A stretch of 64,000 nucleotides of DNA from an uncultured Flavobacteriaceae bacterium (lineage in GTDB: Bacteria > Bacteroidota > Bacteroidia > Flavobacteriales > Flavobacteriaceae), in the NCBI GenBank assembly GCA_947497245.1, contig CANMFO010000001.1, forward strand, positions 992,001 to 1,056,000, written 5' to 3'. Shown piece after piece: positions 43,484 to 52,019 of the stretch. The notes beneath the pieces are model-generated. The model saw only the letters and a program-made list of their open reading frames with translations. It did not search any database and was not told where the DNA came from. Positions within the stretch are counted from its first letter, which is position 1, and the number at the start of each line of letters is the position of its first letter. Both the position numbers and the translations under genes were made by a program.

Positions 43484-44121
43484 TTTCGATCTATTTGGTT
43501 AGCGCCTTCCAGCGACTGTTCGTATGCCCGCATTTTTTGAAGCCCGGAAAGGGTACAGATTCCACGTATATAAAGCAATACCGTGTGTTTCATCAGCTCG
43601 GAACCGGAAAGCGACAGCGCTCCGTATAGTTTTTCCCGGGTGATTCCGGCGTAAAGTTGTCGAAATGCAATCCAGAATACCTGCTCGTTGACATTGGAAA
43701 GAAACAATCCGCTTTTCTTCCCCCTCTGTATAAGATCGATCAGGTTGGCAGGTAATCGGCCCTGGGCACCAAGCACCTCGTTCTGTAGATCGGGATAGTA
43801 TTTGTTCAGCTCCCGGTAAAAAAGGGGATTGATCTCAAATTCCAGCTCAATGGCCCGATGGATCGTTTTCAGAAACAAGGTAACCTCATCGTCCGTGCTT
43901 TCACCAAGTTCGGACAATTCGAAAAAGAAACGCGAATAATGCGTGTTAAGACATGCTTTTAAAAGTGCCGTTTTATCCCCAAATAACTTGTATACCGTTT
44001 TGGTGGAAATACCAGTGAGCTCCGTCAACTGTTTCATGGTGAAGGACTGTATGCCCTCTTCCATGTACTTTTGAAGGGCCACCTCGATTATTTCAGCTTT
44101 GGAGATCTTGGTTTGGGGCAT
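43480..44121 (-). CDS. TetR-family transcriptional regulator
   Basis: A 213-residue repressor-type regulator. The N-terminal helix-turn-helix is clear: SKAEIIEVALQKYMEEG, then TMKQLTELTGISTKTVYKLFGDKTALLKACL. The ligand-binding C terminus is helical with no family-specific motif. The gene is followed by GH20 with a 4-bp overlap (43480-43483), so they form an operon. A strong inverted repeat 20 bp upstream of the ATG is a likely autoregulatory operator. The inducer is unknown; an aminosugar derivative is a reasonable guess. Confidence 0.9.
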   Translation of the reverse strand: MPQTKISKAEIIEVALQKYMEEGIQSFTMKQLTELTGISTKTVYKLFGDKTALLKACLNTHYSRFFFELSELGESTDDEVTLFLKTIHRAIELEFEINPLFYRELNKYYPDLQNEVLGAQGRLPANLIDLIQRGKKSGLFLSNVNEQVFWIAFRQLYAGITREKLYGALSLSGSELMKHTVLLYIRGICTLSGLQKMRAYEQSLEGANQIDRK

Positions 44122-44140
44122 GGAAAATATGAATGGTTAT

Positions 44141-44166
44141 ATATTTTCCAATATTATGGAAAATAT
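44141..44166. promoter_or_regulatory. Probable operator of the TetR/GH20 operon
   Basis: ATATTTTCC (44141-44149) and GGAAAATAT (44158-44166) are perfect inverted 9-bp arms with an 8-bp spacer, 20 bp upstream of the TetR ATG. Another half-site, TGGAAAATAT, overlaps the start codon (44121-44130), and ATTTTCC recurs at about 44180 and 44194. Confidence 0.65.
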
Positions 44167-44276
44167 TACTAAAATCAAATTTTCCATCTGTATTTTCCTT
44201 CAGGGAGAAGTTCCACCCCGCTATGCCCCAATACCCGATGGGCATAAGGGTGAGTTTATGATGGGAGAAGTCGGAT

Positions 44277-45170
44277 CTAATAGATGCAGGTGGAGTTGTC
44301 CGCCTTGACGTAATAGGATTTGTAGTTTTTGGCCTCTTTGTCCATACAACCGCATAGGTTCAGGAGTTCAATGGACTTAAAATCGATCGGATGGGTCTCT
44401 GCCTGGATAGAGATATACCCCTCCTTAAGGGGCGTTCCTTCCCTATAGGCACTTTCTTCGTACCCACTGATGTTGCCACCGCCAATGGTCGGTTTTTGGA
44501 ATTCGAGGACCACCTGGCCCTCCATGATGTGCTGGACGAGGGAATCGCCCAAGACGAGAGCCTCCACCTCCACCCATTGATCGCCATGGTAGGTTTTGGA
44601 GGACGAGCCCACACAATGCGGCCTAAACAACGTATCGCCCATAACCACATTGGTTCCCGGTGTACAGAGGTTGGCCGTGGTACGGTCATTGGTACCATCG
44701 CCCCCGAGAAGCTGCAGTTCCAGCGAAATGGGGAAGTCCTGATCAAGCCCCAGGGTAGCAGGGTCTTGACAGTGCAGCATCAGCCCGTTGTTCCGAAAGG
44801 CCCATCCCGGACCTTGGGTCATCTGGTCGCCAACAAAACGATAGGTAGCCCTTAGTTTATAATGCGAAAACTTGTCTTTGTAATAAAGGTGGCCAAAATT
44901 GCCGTTAAAGGTATCCATGGCCGTATAGCGAACGCTCAAAAGGCTGTCCTTGTACACGAATCGATTCTTGTGGTTCTCGCCCAATTGAAACCCGGCGAAT
45001 TTTGGGGTCCAGTCGCCATAATTGGCCCCATCGAACAACGAAATCCACAACTCCTTGTCCGGGTCGGATTTCTGAGGGGCGGTTTTGCACGACAGGACAC
45101 CTAGGAGCACTATCAAAAGCATCTTAAAAAAGTTTGGATGGGGGAATCTCATAAAAAGGAAGCGTTTCAT
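44277..45170 (-). CDS. DUF1080-type (3-keto-disaccharide hydrolase-like) lipoprotein
   Basis: A 297-residue lipoprotein with lipobox VLSC after a hydrophobic signal; starts at 45170 or 45122 are both possible. The body is a DUF1080/concanavalin-like jelly-roll fold: ELWISLFDGANYGDW, then YYKDKFSHYKLRATYRF, GWAFRNNGLMLHCQDP and the end of the sandwich EGYISIQAETHPIDFKSIELLNL. The last 20 residues, GCMDKEAKNYKSYYVKADNS followed by TCIY, resemble the small C-terminal Cys module of many flavobacterial secreted proteins. Family members hydrolyse 3-keto-glycosides or bind sugars. It lies convergent with no operon partner in view. Confidence 0.8.
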   Translation of the reverse strand: MKRFLFMRFPHPNFFKMLLIVLLGVLSCKTAPQKSDPDKELWISLFDGANYGDWTPKFAGFQLGENHKNRFVYKDSLLSVRYTAMDTFNGNFGHLYYKDKFSHYKLRATYRFVGDQMTQGPGWAFRNNGLMLHCQDPATLGLDQDFPISLELQLLGGDGTNDRTTANLCTPGTNVVMGDTLFRPHCVGSSSKTYHGDQWVEVEALVLGDSLVQHIMEGQVVLEFQKPTIGGGNISGYEESAYREGTPLKEGYISIQAETHPIDFKSIELLNLCGCMDKEAKNYKSYYVKADNSTCIY

Positions 45171-45310
45171 AATTGGTGTTGGTTGCTATATGGTGGAAAA
45201 AGATACCATTTTTTTTCATGCCATCCGACCTATTGTTCCAATTCCGGGTTTGAAAACTTTTCCCAACATTGTTAATTTGAGGTATCTTTAACCCGCTAAA
45301 CCCGCGTTGC

Positions 45311-46090
45311 ATGACGCCAAGACCCGCAATCGCCCTTTTGGGCGTCCTATTTTGTTTTTCGTGTTCGGTTTCCTCGCAATCGAAAGATTCACTTGGCATA
45401 CGCTATATCGCCCATGCTTCTTTTTTGGTTTCTTCCGGAAATACTACCCTGTTGATCGATCCCTTTAAAAGCAAGCAGTGGATCGGGTACAATTTTCCAG
45501 GGGACATCCGTGCGGACGCAGCATTGATCACCCATCCGCACTACGACCACGATGGCGGGCGCTTTCTGGGAGCCGTGCCCTATTGGGCGACCACTATGGA
45601 GGTTTTTGAGGCACCGGGTGCTTTTGAAATAGGCAACTTTAGGGTGCGAGAGATCTCGGGGAAGCACTGTGATCCCTATGGTAAAGAATTTGGTCAAAAC
45701 AACACCATCTTTACCCTAGAGGCGGCTGGTCTTCAAATTGTACACCTGGGGGACAACGGGCCCCTGACGGAAGAAAACTACGCTGCATTGAAAGGGACCG
45801 ATATCTTGATGATTCCGATAGACAGCCACTACCACATCCTGTCCCATGCCGATATCCAAACCATCATCAACAGATTGCGGCCCAAGCTGATCATCCCGAT
45901 GCATTACCGGATTCCGCATCTTGAGGAGGTGGGCAAGCCCAAGACCCTGGGCGATATCGATCCGTATTTAGCGGAACAACAGCACGTCATACGGCTCAAA
46001 AGCAATCGGTATACCCTTACCAAAAAGGAACTTCCGGAAACACCGACCTATATGAAGTTCAAAACGCGGCCCCATTTGCACAACCATTAG
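45311..46090 (+). CDS. MBL-fold metallo-hydrolase, exported
   Basis: A 259-residue protein with lipoprotein-like signal (ALLGVLFCFSC) and a metallo-beta-lactamase fold of the UPF0173/L-ascorbate-lactonase-like group. The metal motif is THPHYDHDGG (HxHxDH) near residue 76. GKHCDPYG supplies the next His, GDNG the Asp, and IPMHYRIPH the last His. A stop before long C-terminal extensions matches compact members of the family. Substrate unknown. A one-mismatch -7-like box, TATCTTTA, lies about 20 bp before the ATG. Confidence 0.85.
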   Translation: MTPRPAIALLGVLFCFSCSVSSQSKDSLGIRYIAHASFLVSSGNTTLLIDPFKSKQWIGYNFPGDIRADAALITHPHYDHDGGRFLGAVPYWATTMEVFEAPGAFEIGNFRVREISGKHCDPYGKEFGQNNTIFTLEAAGLQIVHLGDNGPLTEENYAALKGTDILMIPIDSHYHILSHADIQTIINRLRPKLIIPMHYRIPHLEEVGKPKTLGDIDPYLAEQQHVIRLKSNRYTLTKKELPETPTYMKFKTRPHLHNH

Positions 46091-46105
46091 GGCATGGGTA
46101 ACGGC

Positions 46106-46831
46106 CTATCCTTGGTGACGATACAGGTAGGGGCTCCTATGGGCCAGTCCCCGTTTCTTTTCCAAACGCTCAAAGACACCAAAACCCAACATTTTTTTCT
46201 GGAACCGGCTACGGTCCATTTGCCTTCCGAGCACGGCTTCGAAAACCTTGTGCAGTTCGGGCATCGTAAAGGTCTCCGGTAAAAGATGAAAACCCATGGG
46301 GTAGGTTTCCAGGTCGTTCCGAAACTGTTGCAAGGCGGTCTCGGCAATCTGTCGGTGGTCCAACAACAGCTGGGGGAGTTCCAGCACATCAAACCAATCA
46401 CAGGCGGTTGCGAACAGATTCGGCACTGGCCGCGCCCTGTTGATATCGACCAGGGCATAGTACCCGACGGAAATGAACCGTTGGTTGATCCAGAGCGTGG
46501 GATTCCATGGTATGCCCAATTGCCGGAAAAGGGTTTCGATTTCATTTGCAAAAGATCGATCGGGCCGTCCGAAGACGTGAAATTGTTTGAGGTATCCCTG
46601 GCGCAACCCGACACGTTCCTCCAGGTTGCGCTGGGCAGCCGCATCTACCGCTTCTTCTTTATGAACATAGCCCCCGGGCAACATCCATTGGTCTTCCGCC
46701 ACCTGAAGCAACAAAATTTTTAGCGTTTGATCTGTATATGAAAAAATAACTTGGTCCACCGACAAATGGGGCAGGAACAGGGCCGCTCCCCTATCTATCA
46801 AATCCAATAATTGTTGTTTGTTCCGTGTCAT
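46106..46831 (-). CDS. Nudix-type transcriptional regulator (NrtR-like), degenerate Nudix box
   Basis: A 241-residue protein with a Nudix domain followed by a winged helix (TMPELHKVFEAVLGRQMDRSRFQKKMLGFGVFERL) and the ending HRSPYLYR, the order of NrtR/AraR regulators. The Nudix box reads GGYVHKEEAVDAAAQ then RNLEERVGL. The REUXEE part has Asn and Arg where catalytic Glu residues belong, so hydrolysis is unlikely and ligand-sensing is favoured. It is divergent from the alpha/beta hydrolase gene across a 111-bp spacer that contains a good palindrome, a candidate site for this regulator. Confidence 0.75.
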   Translation of the reverse strand: MTRNKQQLLDLIDRGAALFLPHLSVDQVIFSYTDQTLKILLLQVAEDQWMLPGGYVHKEEAVDAAAQRNLEERVGLRQGYLKQFHVFGRPDRSFANEIETLFRQLGIPWNPTLWINQRFISVGYYALVDINRARPVPNLFATACDWFDVLELPQLLLDHRQIAETALQQFRNDLETYPMGFHLLPETFTMPELHKVFEAVLGRQMDRSRFQKKMLGFGVFERLEKKRGLAHRSPYLYRHQG

Positions 46832-46893
46832 CTCACGATTTTAAAAAGGTAAAAGTGGCGTATCCCTTGTAAAAATAAAAAAAATATTTTACA

Positions 46894-46912
46894 TTGTGAC
46901 AAAATGTCTCAA
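46894..46912. promoter_or_regulatory. Palindrome between the Nudix regulator and hydrolase genes
   Basis: TTGTGACA (46894-46901), AAA, TGTCTCAA (46905-46912): arms match at 7 of 8 positions. It lies 31 bp before the hydrolase ATG and 63 bp from the regulator ATG, a natural place for an operator of the divergent pair. Confidence 0.5.
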
Positions 46913-46942
46913 TGAAATTATTCATCGATCAAAAACCATCAT

Positions 46943-47962
46943 ATGAAAAAATCGCACAAGTTCAAGGCGGGTATCCTGCTGGTCCTAATCACGGGTGCCG
47001 CACTGCAAAACACTCTGTCCACACCACAAATGGTGGATCCCGTTACCTTTGAAACCATGCCCTACGCGATGAAAACAGAACATACCATTATCCTGGAAGA
47101 CGGTAGGACCCTGGGATATGCCGACTATGGGGACCCGGACGGTTTTCCCATTTTCTATTTTCACGGGGGGCAGGAAAGCAGGTTGTCGAGCGGCTTTATG
47201 GACAGTACCGCAACAGCATTGAATCTTAGAATTATCGCCCCGGACCGCCCGGGAATCGGACTTTCCACTTTTCAAGAAAATCGGGCCCTGCTCGATTGGG
47301 GCAAAGACGTCTCCGCTTTGGCCGATTGCCTGGGATTGAAAAAGTTTTCCATCTTTGGGCTTTCAGGGGGTGCTCCCCATGTATTGGCCTGTGCCCATAC
47401 CATTCCGGACCGGATAGTACGTGCCTCCGTAATATCCGGGACGGCCCCACATCATTACAAGGGCCGTCTCAAGGGCATGTGGTTCCCCGTAAAGTTGATC
47501 CACTGGTTTGCCGCAGCCAAAAGCGATAAAAACCTAAGGAGGATTATTTCGCATGAACACAGGGCACTGATCGAAAAACCAGGGAAAAGACTGGCCCAGA
47601 TGCAAAAATACCTGCCCAAACCGGATAGGTTACTTTTGAAAGAGTATCCACATTATGGTATCGAGTTCATTCAAGGTAGCCTGGAGGCATACCGGCAGGG
47701 AATCGACGCAGTGGTACAGGAATGGCGTTTATATGTAGGGGACTGGGGTTTTCCCTTGGAAAATATCCAAATACCCATTGCCCTCTGGTATGGGACCGAG
47801 GACAAAATGTCCCCAAAATACCGTGGCGTATATCTAGACAAAGTCTTGCCAAGCTCCCAGCTGCACCTACTGGAAAACGAAGGACATTTTTCCCTCATCA
47901 GAAACCATCTTGAAAGACTATTAAAGGATCTGGAGCCCTCCGACCTGGCACTTCTTCAATAG
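46943..47962 (+). CDS. Alpha/beta hydrolase with N-terminal hydrophobic segment
   Basis: A 339-residue protein with a hydrophobic N terminus (FKAGILLVLITGAAL), so probably exported or membrane-held. The hydrolase fold is clear: ADYGDPDGFPIFYFHGG (oxyanion His-Gly), RIIAPDRPGIGLS, the nucleophile FGLSGGAPHVLACA (Ser in GLSGG), the acid WYGTEDKMSP and the His in NEGHFSLI. It is most like the lactonase/esterase branch with a lid region of about 80 residues. No substrate can be assigned. Its leader ATTCATCGATCAAAA recurs before the TAP-like hydrolase at 32171. Confidence 0.85.
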   Translation: MKKSHKFKAGILLVLITGAALQNTLSTPQMVDPVTFETMPYAMKTEHTIILEDGRTLGYADYGDPDGFPIFYFHGGQESRLSSGFMDSTATALNLRIIAPDRPGIGLSTFQENRALLDWGKDVSALADCLGLKKFSIFGLSGGAPHVLACAHTIPDRIVRASVISGTAPHHYKGRLKGMWFPVKLIHWFAAAKSDKNLRRIISHEHRALIEKPGKRLAQMQKYLPKPDRLLLKEYPHYGIEFIQGSLEAYRQGIDAVVQEWRLYVGDWGFPLENIQIPIALWYGTEDKMSPKYRGVYLDKVLPSSQLHLLENEGHFSLIRNHLERLLKDLEPSDLALLQ

Positions 47963-48094
47963 TTTTCGGTCTCTCTTCCAACAGGGCCCCTGGGTTTTCC
48001 TCCGCGTGTCAGGTCGAAGATAGGCCATATATGGAATCGATGGCGCCCGAAATTGTCTTTTATCCCACACCCTGGTTTTCGGAACGGACCCGTG

Positions 48095-49603
48095 CTAATC
48101 GGCTTTTAATTTTCCCAAAAATCCTTGTAGAATGGCATCCTCCAGTGGCGTTGTCGATGCCTTTTTGGATATGAGTAGGTGGTTGTCCTCCACTTTGGCC
48201 TCTAAACCGCCAAGCTGCAGAAATTCCGCAACGGGAACCGGCGTGGTGCCCATAATATAGTTCTTGAAAAATTCCGATTGGTCTTTTCCGCTCAGTTCCG
48301 ACAGCCCGAATTGTAGATCATCGATGGTGTAACGGTCATGTGTCCCCCCGTATCGCTGAAACAACCCCTTCATCAAATCATCCAGACTTTTGGTGTTCCC
48401 GCTGGCGCTGCGAATGATCATATCTTGGGAAATCCCTACAAACAACCCCCCTCCATAGATCAACCCCCAATGGGCATGTTTCTCGGCGCCCTGGGTCATG
48501 GATAGTGTACCCACACCGTCATCCGCGGTATAGCGTTGGTAGAAAAAGCTATCCAGTACGCCCAAAAAACCGGCATCGTCCAAAAAGCCCACATGTCTTA
48601 GGGCTTTAAGGGTATAGTAGTTGCTAAAGCCCTCCTTGAACCATTCCGTTTCTTCATCCTCCGGGGTAAAGGATTTTGCATTCCACAAATGAAAAAACTC
48701 GTGGGCAAAAATGAATTTGGAAATCATTTTTGACATGGCGTCCCCATCCCGCTGCACCAGGATGCTGATATTGTTCCCAATGACTTCCCCATCCGTGGTA
48801 TCGGCAGTGTTGATAATGACCACCGATTTGTCCAATACGTTGTCCGGAGACGGGTTAGGGAGACCGCCCATAAGATCGATATAATATTCCAGTACCCCTG
48901 AGGCCATTTTCCGATAGGCCTCTTTTTCGGCCAGGACCCCTTCCCCACCAAGGGCAAAAATCAGTTCGAAACCGTCCCTTTTAAAGGAAAGTTCCTCATG
49001 CGACCCGGCAAAGAGCATGGCCTGCATCAGTGCAGATTGGTTTTGTACACTATAGGCCCCGGGACGTCCCTTTTTCTTTTTCCAGGGGGTGCTTATCTTC
49101 CAATCGCGGGGCAAGGTGAAGTCGACCGTAATTTTTTCCCACCCATCCGCATGGAAGATCAACAGGGCCCTGGTGGTGTAGAACACCCCCCATTCGGTAG
49201 TATAGGCCACTCCATCGAGCCCCCCTCCCCATTGGTGCTCTGCGTGGTCCAGGTGCAGTTCATAACTAACGGTGATGCGTTCCCGCAGCCCGGTGGGCAA
49301 TTTCCATTGTGCATCGGCCAATGGGGTCAGGGAAATCGATTTTCCATGGACGTCCACGGCTTTTATTCCATGTACGAAAGTGGCCCATCGGTTGGGAAGC
49401 TGGTTGGCTCCCTGGGTCATATAGAGTATACTGTCCTTGGGAACAAAGGAAAAATCTACCTTGGCCAATTTGGGCTTGTCCGAATCCAAAGTAATGTGAT
49501 AGGAGATGGTGTTGTTTCCCCTCTTGGTCGGGGAATACATTGCCCGGATCTGCTGGCCCCCGATCAACAGGAGCAGCCATAAGAAGTGTGCTGGTGTTTT
49601 CAT
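48095..49603 (-). CDS. M61-family (glycyl aminopeptidase-like) metallopeptidase
   Basis: The ATG at 49603 (MKTPAHFLWLLLLIGGQQIRA) provides a signal peptide; the longer frame from 49651 adds 16 residues that interrupt it. The 502-residue enzyme has the M61 N-terminal beta domain and the zinc site HEFFHLWN (HExxH) with the glutamate ligand in EEWFKEGFSNYY. The C-terminal PDZ common in M61 is not evident beyond LEAKVEDNHLLISKKA. Such enzymes remove N-terminal glycine or alanine from peptides. It shares a 64-bp promoter module with the TAP-like hydrolase, which suggests joint use in peptide scavenging. Confidence 0.85.
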   Translation of the reverse strand: MKTPAHFLWLLLLIGGQQIRAMYSPTKRGNNTISYHITLDSDKPKLAKVDFSFVPKDSILYMTQGANQLPNRWATFVHGIKAVDVHGKSISLTPLADAQWKLPTGLRERITVSYELHLDHAEHQWGGGLDGVAYTTEWGVFYTTRALLIFHADGWEKITVDFTLPRDWKISTPWKKKKGRPGAYSVQNQSALMQAMLFAGSHEELSFKRDGFELIFALGGEGVLAEKEAYRKMASGVLEYYIDLMGGLPNPSPDNVLDKSVVIINTADTTDGEVIGNNISILVQRDGDAMSKMISKFIFAHEFFHLWNAKSFTPEDEETEWFKEGFSNYYTLKALRHVGFLDDAGFLGVLDSFFYQRYTADDGVGTLSMTQGAEKHAHWGLIYGGGLFVGISQDMIIRSASGNTKSLDDLMKGLFQRYGGTHDRYTIDDLQFGLSELSGKDQSEFFKNYIMGTTPVPVAEFLQLGGLEAKVEDNHLLISKKASTTPLEDAILQGFLGKLKAD

Positions 49604-49649
49604 GCTTGTTCTGTTTTGTTTAAAATTGATGAACGCTGCGAACAGCTCC

Positions 49650-49713
49650 ACAATACTAGAAAATCTGCGGAAGGTTCCTAAATTTTCTTTGTTTGCATTT
49701 ACAAATCAGAACA
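49650..49713 (-). promoter_or_regulatory. Conserved promoter module upstream of the M61 peptidase
   Basis: The minus strand carries TGTTCTGATTTGTAAATGC and, 54 nt from its first base, CTAGTATTGT. Both blocks and their spacing equal those at 32267-32204. The module begins just beyond the AraC stop codon and ends 47 bp before the M61 start. Confidence 0.6.
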
Positions 49714-49722
49714 GCTTGAGGT

Positions 49723-50790
49723 TCAAGTCGCACTCTTCAAAAAAGCGGTGGGTGTGGTGCCTTTTTCTTTCTTGAAAGCGGCGTAAAAGGCGGAAGGGGA
49801 TTTAAAGCCCGCTTTCTGGGCCAGTCCCATGATCGTATACGATTCGTGTTCTTGGGTTTCCAAGGCCCGTGCCACTTCCTGTACACGGAAGCTATTGATA
49901 AAGGCATTGAAATTTTGGTGGTACTCCTGGTTGATCTTACTGCTGAGTTCGTGATATGGAATCTGCAATTCCACCGATAGGCCTCTGATGTCCAATTCGG
50001 GATTACGGTAGTATTTGTATTCCTGAATGGCATTGATAACAGGGTCTATGGACCCGTCCGGCCCGGAGGTCACTTTCGTTTTTATGGCCCGTTTTCCTTT
50101 TCCCCTGTCCCTGTCCACCATACCCATTTTACGATAGAACAGGTATAGGGTCATGGCCGAGAACAACAAAGTGATATTGAGGTATACCAGATTGGGCAAA
50201 GGTTCGATCCAAATCCGATAGATGTAGAACACCAGATTGAAGAACCAAATGGATACCGTGCCCCAAACGATGATCTTTGGGGTCAAACCAATTGTTTTTC
50301 CCAACTTCCTGAATTCCCGGGTGATGGGAAGAATGTAACCCCCAAAATGAAGATTCCACAGAACCATCGCCCCTTGGCTTTCCACAAGTTCCATCGCCCA
50401 CTTGCCCAACGGACTTTTGGGAAATAGCAACATCAGGGCCGTCAAGCTGAAATACAGGTAAAAAGGAAGGAGGTGTCGGGACCAAAGACCGTTCCCGGCT
50501 GAATTCCTGCCCAAAGACCGCGCATAAAGATACAAGAGCGGGGCGATGGCAAAACAGAGGGCATTTGTCAGGGGTTCGAAAGCCCAAAGATAAAAGCTGT
50601 ACCCGCCAAAATTAAAAATGGTATTGAGAATGACCGCTCCAAGAATGAAGAACAATAGGGAAAGTACAGGGTTTATCCTTTGTGTCCGGTGTTCCCTTTT
50701 GGTGAGGTAGGCGTATGATAGCACCAAGCAGTTTCCGGCTCCTATGGCATTCATAAGTACCGATACATCTTTTACCACGACTAGATCCAT
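49723..50790 (-). CDS. AraC-family regulator with multi-pass membrane sensor
   Basis: A 355-residue regulator. The first about 220 residues are hydrophobic and include six or seven membrane segments (for example NPVLSLLFFILGAVIL, HLLPFYLYFSLTALMLLF, IWFFNLVFYIYRIW). The C-terminal 100 residues are an AraC DNA-binding domain: LSVELQIPYHELSSKI and YTIMGLAQKAGFKSPSAFYAAFKKEKGTTPTAF with both helix-turn-helix units. This build is typical of Bacteroidota membrane AraC regulators, which sense envelope or extracellular signals. It lies upstream of the M61 gene on the same strand, with a promoter module between them. Targets are inferred at most. Confidence 0.85.
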   Translation of the reverse strand: MDLVVVKDVSVLMNAIGAGNCLVLSYAYLTKREHRTQRINPVLSLLFFILGAVILNTIFNFGGYSFYLWAFEPLTNALCFAIAPLLYLYARSLGRNSAGNGLWSRHLLPFYLYFSLTALMLLFPKSPLGKWAMELVESQGAMVLWNLHFGGYILPITREFRKLGKTIGLTPKIIVWGTVSIWFFNLVFYIYRIWIEPLPNLVYLNITLLFSAMTLYLFYRKMGMVDRDRGKGKRAIKTKVTSGPDGSIDPVINAIQEYKYYRNPELDIRGLSVELQIPYHELSSKINQEYHQNFNAFINSFRVQEVARALETQEHESYTIMGLAQKAGFKSPSAFYAAFKKEKGTTPTAFLKSAT

Positions 50791-50916
50791 TCCAGGCCTT
50801 CTTTATCTATTTTGACGAACCACCGGCTTAAGTGTTACACAAAATATGGTTTTTATACCGCGATTTTTTATTTTGATTGCGGTTCGTACTTTTATAGAGA
50901 ACTAAATCTCAAGCCT

Positions 50917-51978
50917 ATGCTCACCAAAAAAAGATATTCCTTTAAAGATATGTTGTTGTGGACCCGATGGGAAACGCTTGTGTTCCTGATCTTCGCCACC
51001 ATTATAACCGTACTGTACAAGGTATTTGGATTCACTTTCCTGAATGTGCCTTGGACCCCAGTGGCCCTGATCGGTACAGCGGTGGCCTTCATGATCGGTT
51101 TCCAAAACAACTCTGCCTATGGCCGTATTTGGGAGGCGCGCAAAATTTGGGGCGGTATTGTGAACACTTCACGTACCTGGGGCATGAAAACCAAGGATAT
51201 GGTAACCAATGAGTATGCACAAGATCCCGCGACGGGCGCCGCCCTCCAAGAACATAAAAAGGTGCTGGTCTACCGGCACATCGCCTGGTTGACGGCCTTG
51301 CGCCATGCCATGCGCCAACCCAGAAGCTGGGAAGTCTTTGAGGAGCACCATACCAATAGGGAATGGGCCAATATGATGCATGTCCAAGAAAAGAAACATA
51401 GCCTTTCCGAAGAATTGAAGGGGTATCTCAGTCACGGCGAAGAGGAATATATCCTGGACAAAAAGAACAAACCTGCAGCCCTCCTTTATCTGCAATCGAG
51501 CCATTTAAGGGCTTTAAAGGAAAGTGGGCACCTTTGGGAATTCTCCTTCCTGGAATTGGAAAACCTGCTTCAGGAACTGTTTACATTACAGGGAAAATCC
51601 GAACGCATCAAAAACTTTCCCTACCCTAGGCAGTATGCCACCCTTTCCTTCATTTTTGTTTGGATATTCTTAGTGCTCCTTCCTTTTGGAATTGTACCCG
51701 AGTTCTCCAAGATAGCCCTGGGCCTAGTGGACAGCTTTCCACTTTTGGCCCCCTATTTTGGGTGGGTGGCCGTTCCTTTTTGCGTGGCGGTCTCCTGGGT
51801 CTTCCATACCATGGAGCGCATAGGGCGTACCGGAGAAAACCCTTTTGAGGGGTCGGCCAATGATGTTCCCATCTCCACCATTGCCAGGGGCATAGAAATC
51901 GATCTGCGGCAATTGTTGGACGAGGACCAAACCACCATTCCCGAACAATTTCCGGAACAGTACGGCGTGCAAATGTAG
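50917..51978 (+). CDS. Bestrophin-family anion channel
   Basis: The ATG at 50917 (MLTKKRYSFKDML) gives 353 residues; the frame from 50812 adds 35 residues without signal character. The fold is bestrophin/UPF0187: two N-terminal membrane helices (LVFLIFATIITVLYKVFGF and WTPVALIGTAVAFMIGFQNN), the conserved NNSAYGRIWEARKIWGGIVN stretch lining the pore, a long cytoplasmic helical part and two late membrane segments (FIFVWIFLVLLPFGIV and FGWVAVPFCVAVSWVFHTME) ending ENPFEGSANDVPI. Bacterial homologues form pentameric channels for anions or, in some cases, cations. Partner unknown. Confidence 0.85.
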   Translation: MLTKKRYSFKDMLLWTRWETLVFLIFATIITVLYKVFGFTFLNVPWTPVALIGTAVAFMIGFQNNSAYGRIWEARKIWGGIVNTSRTWGMKTKDMVTNEYAQDPATGAALQEHKKVLVYRHIAWLTALRHAMRQPRSWEVFEEHHTNREWANMMHVQEKKHSLSEELKGYLSHGEEEYILDKKNKPAALLYLQSSHLRALKESGHLWEFSFLELENLLQELFTLQGKSERIKNFPYPRQYATLSFIFVWIFLVLLPFGIVPEFSKIALGLVDSFPLLAPYFGWVAVPFCVAVSWVFHTMERIGRTGENPFEGSANDVPISTIARGIEIDLRQLLDEDQTTIPEQFPEQYGVQM

Positions 51979-52019
51979 GAACCTCTCAGAGACTATCCCC
52001 TTGGGGTTTCGGGCCCATC

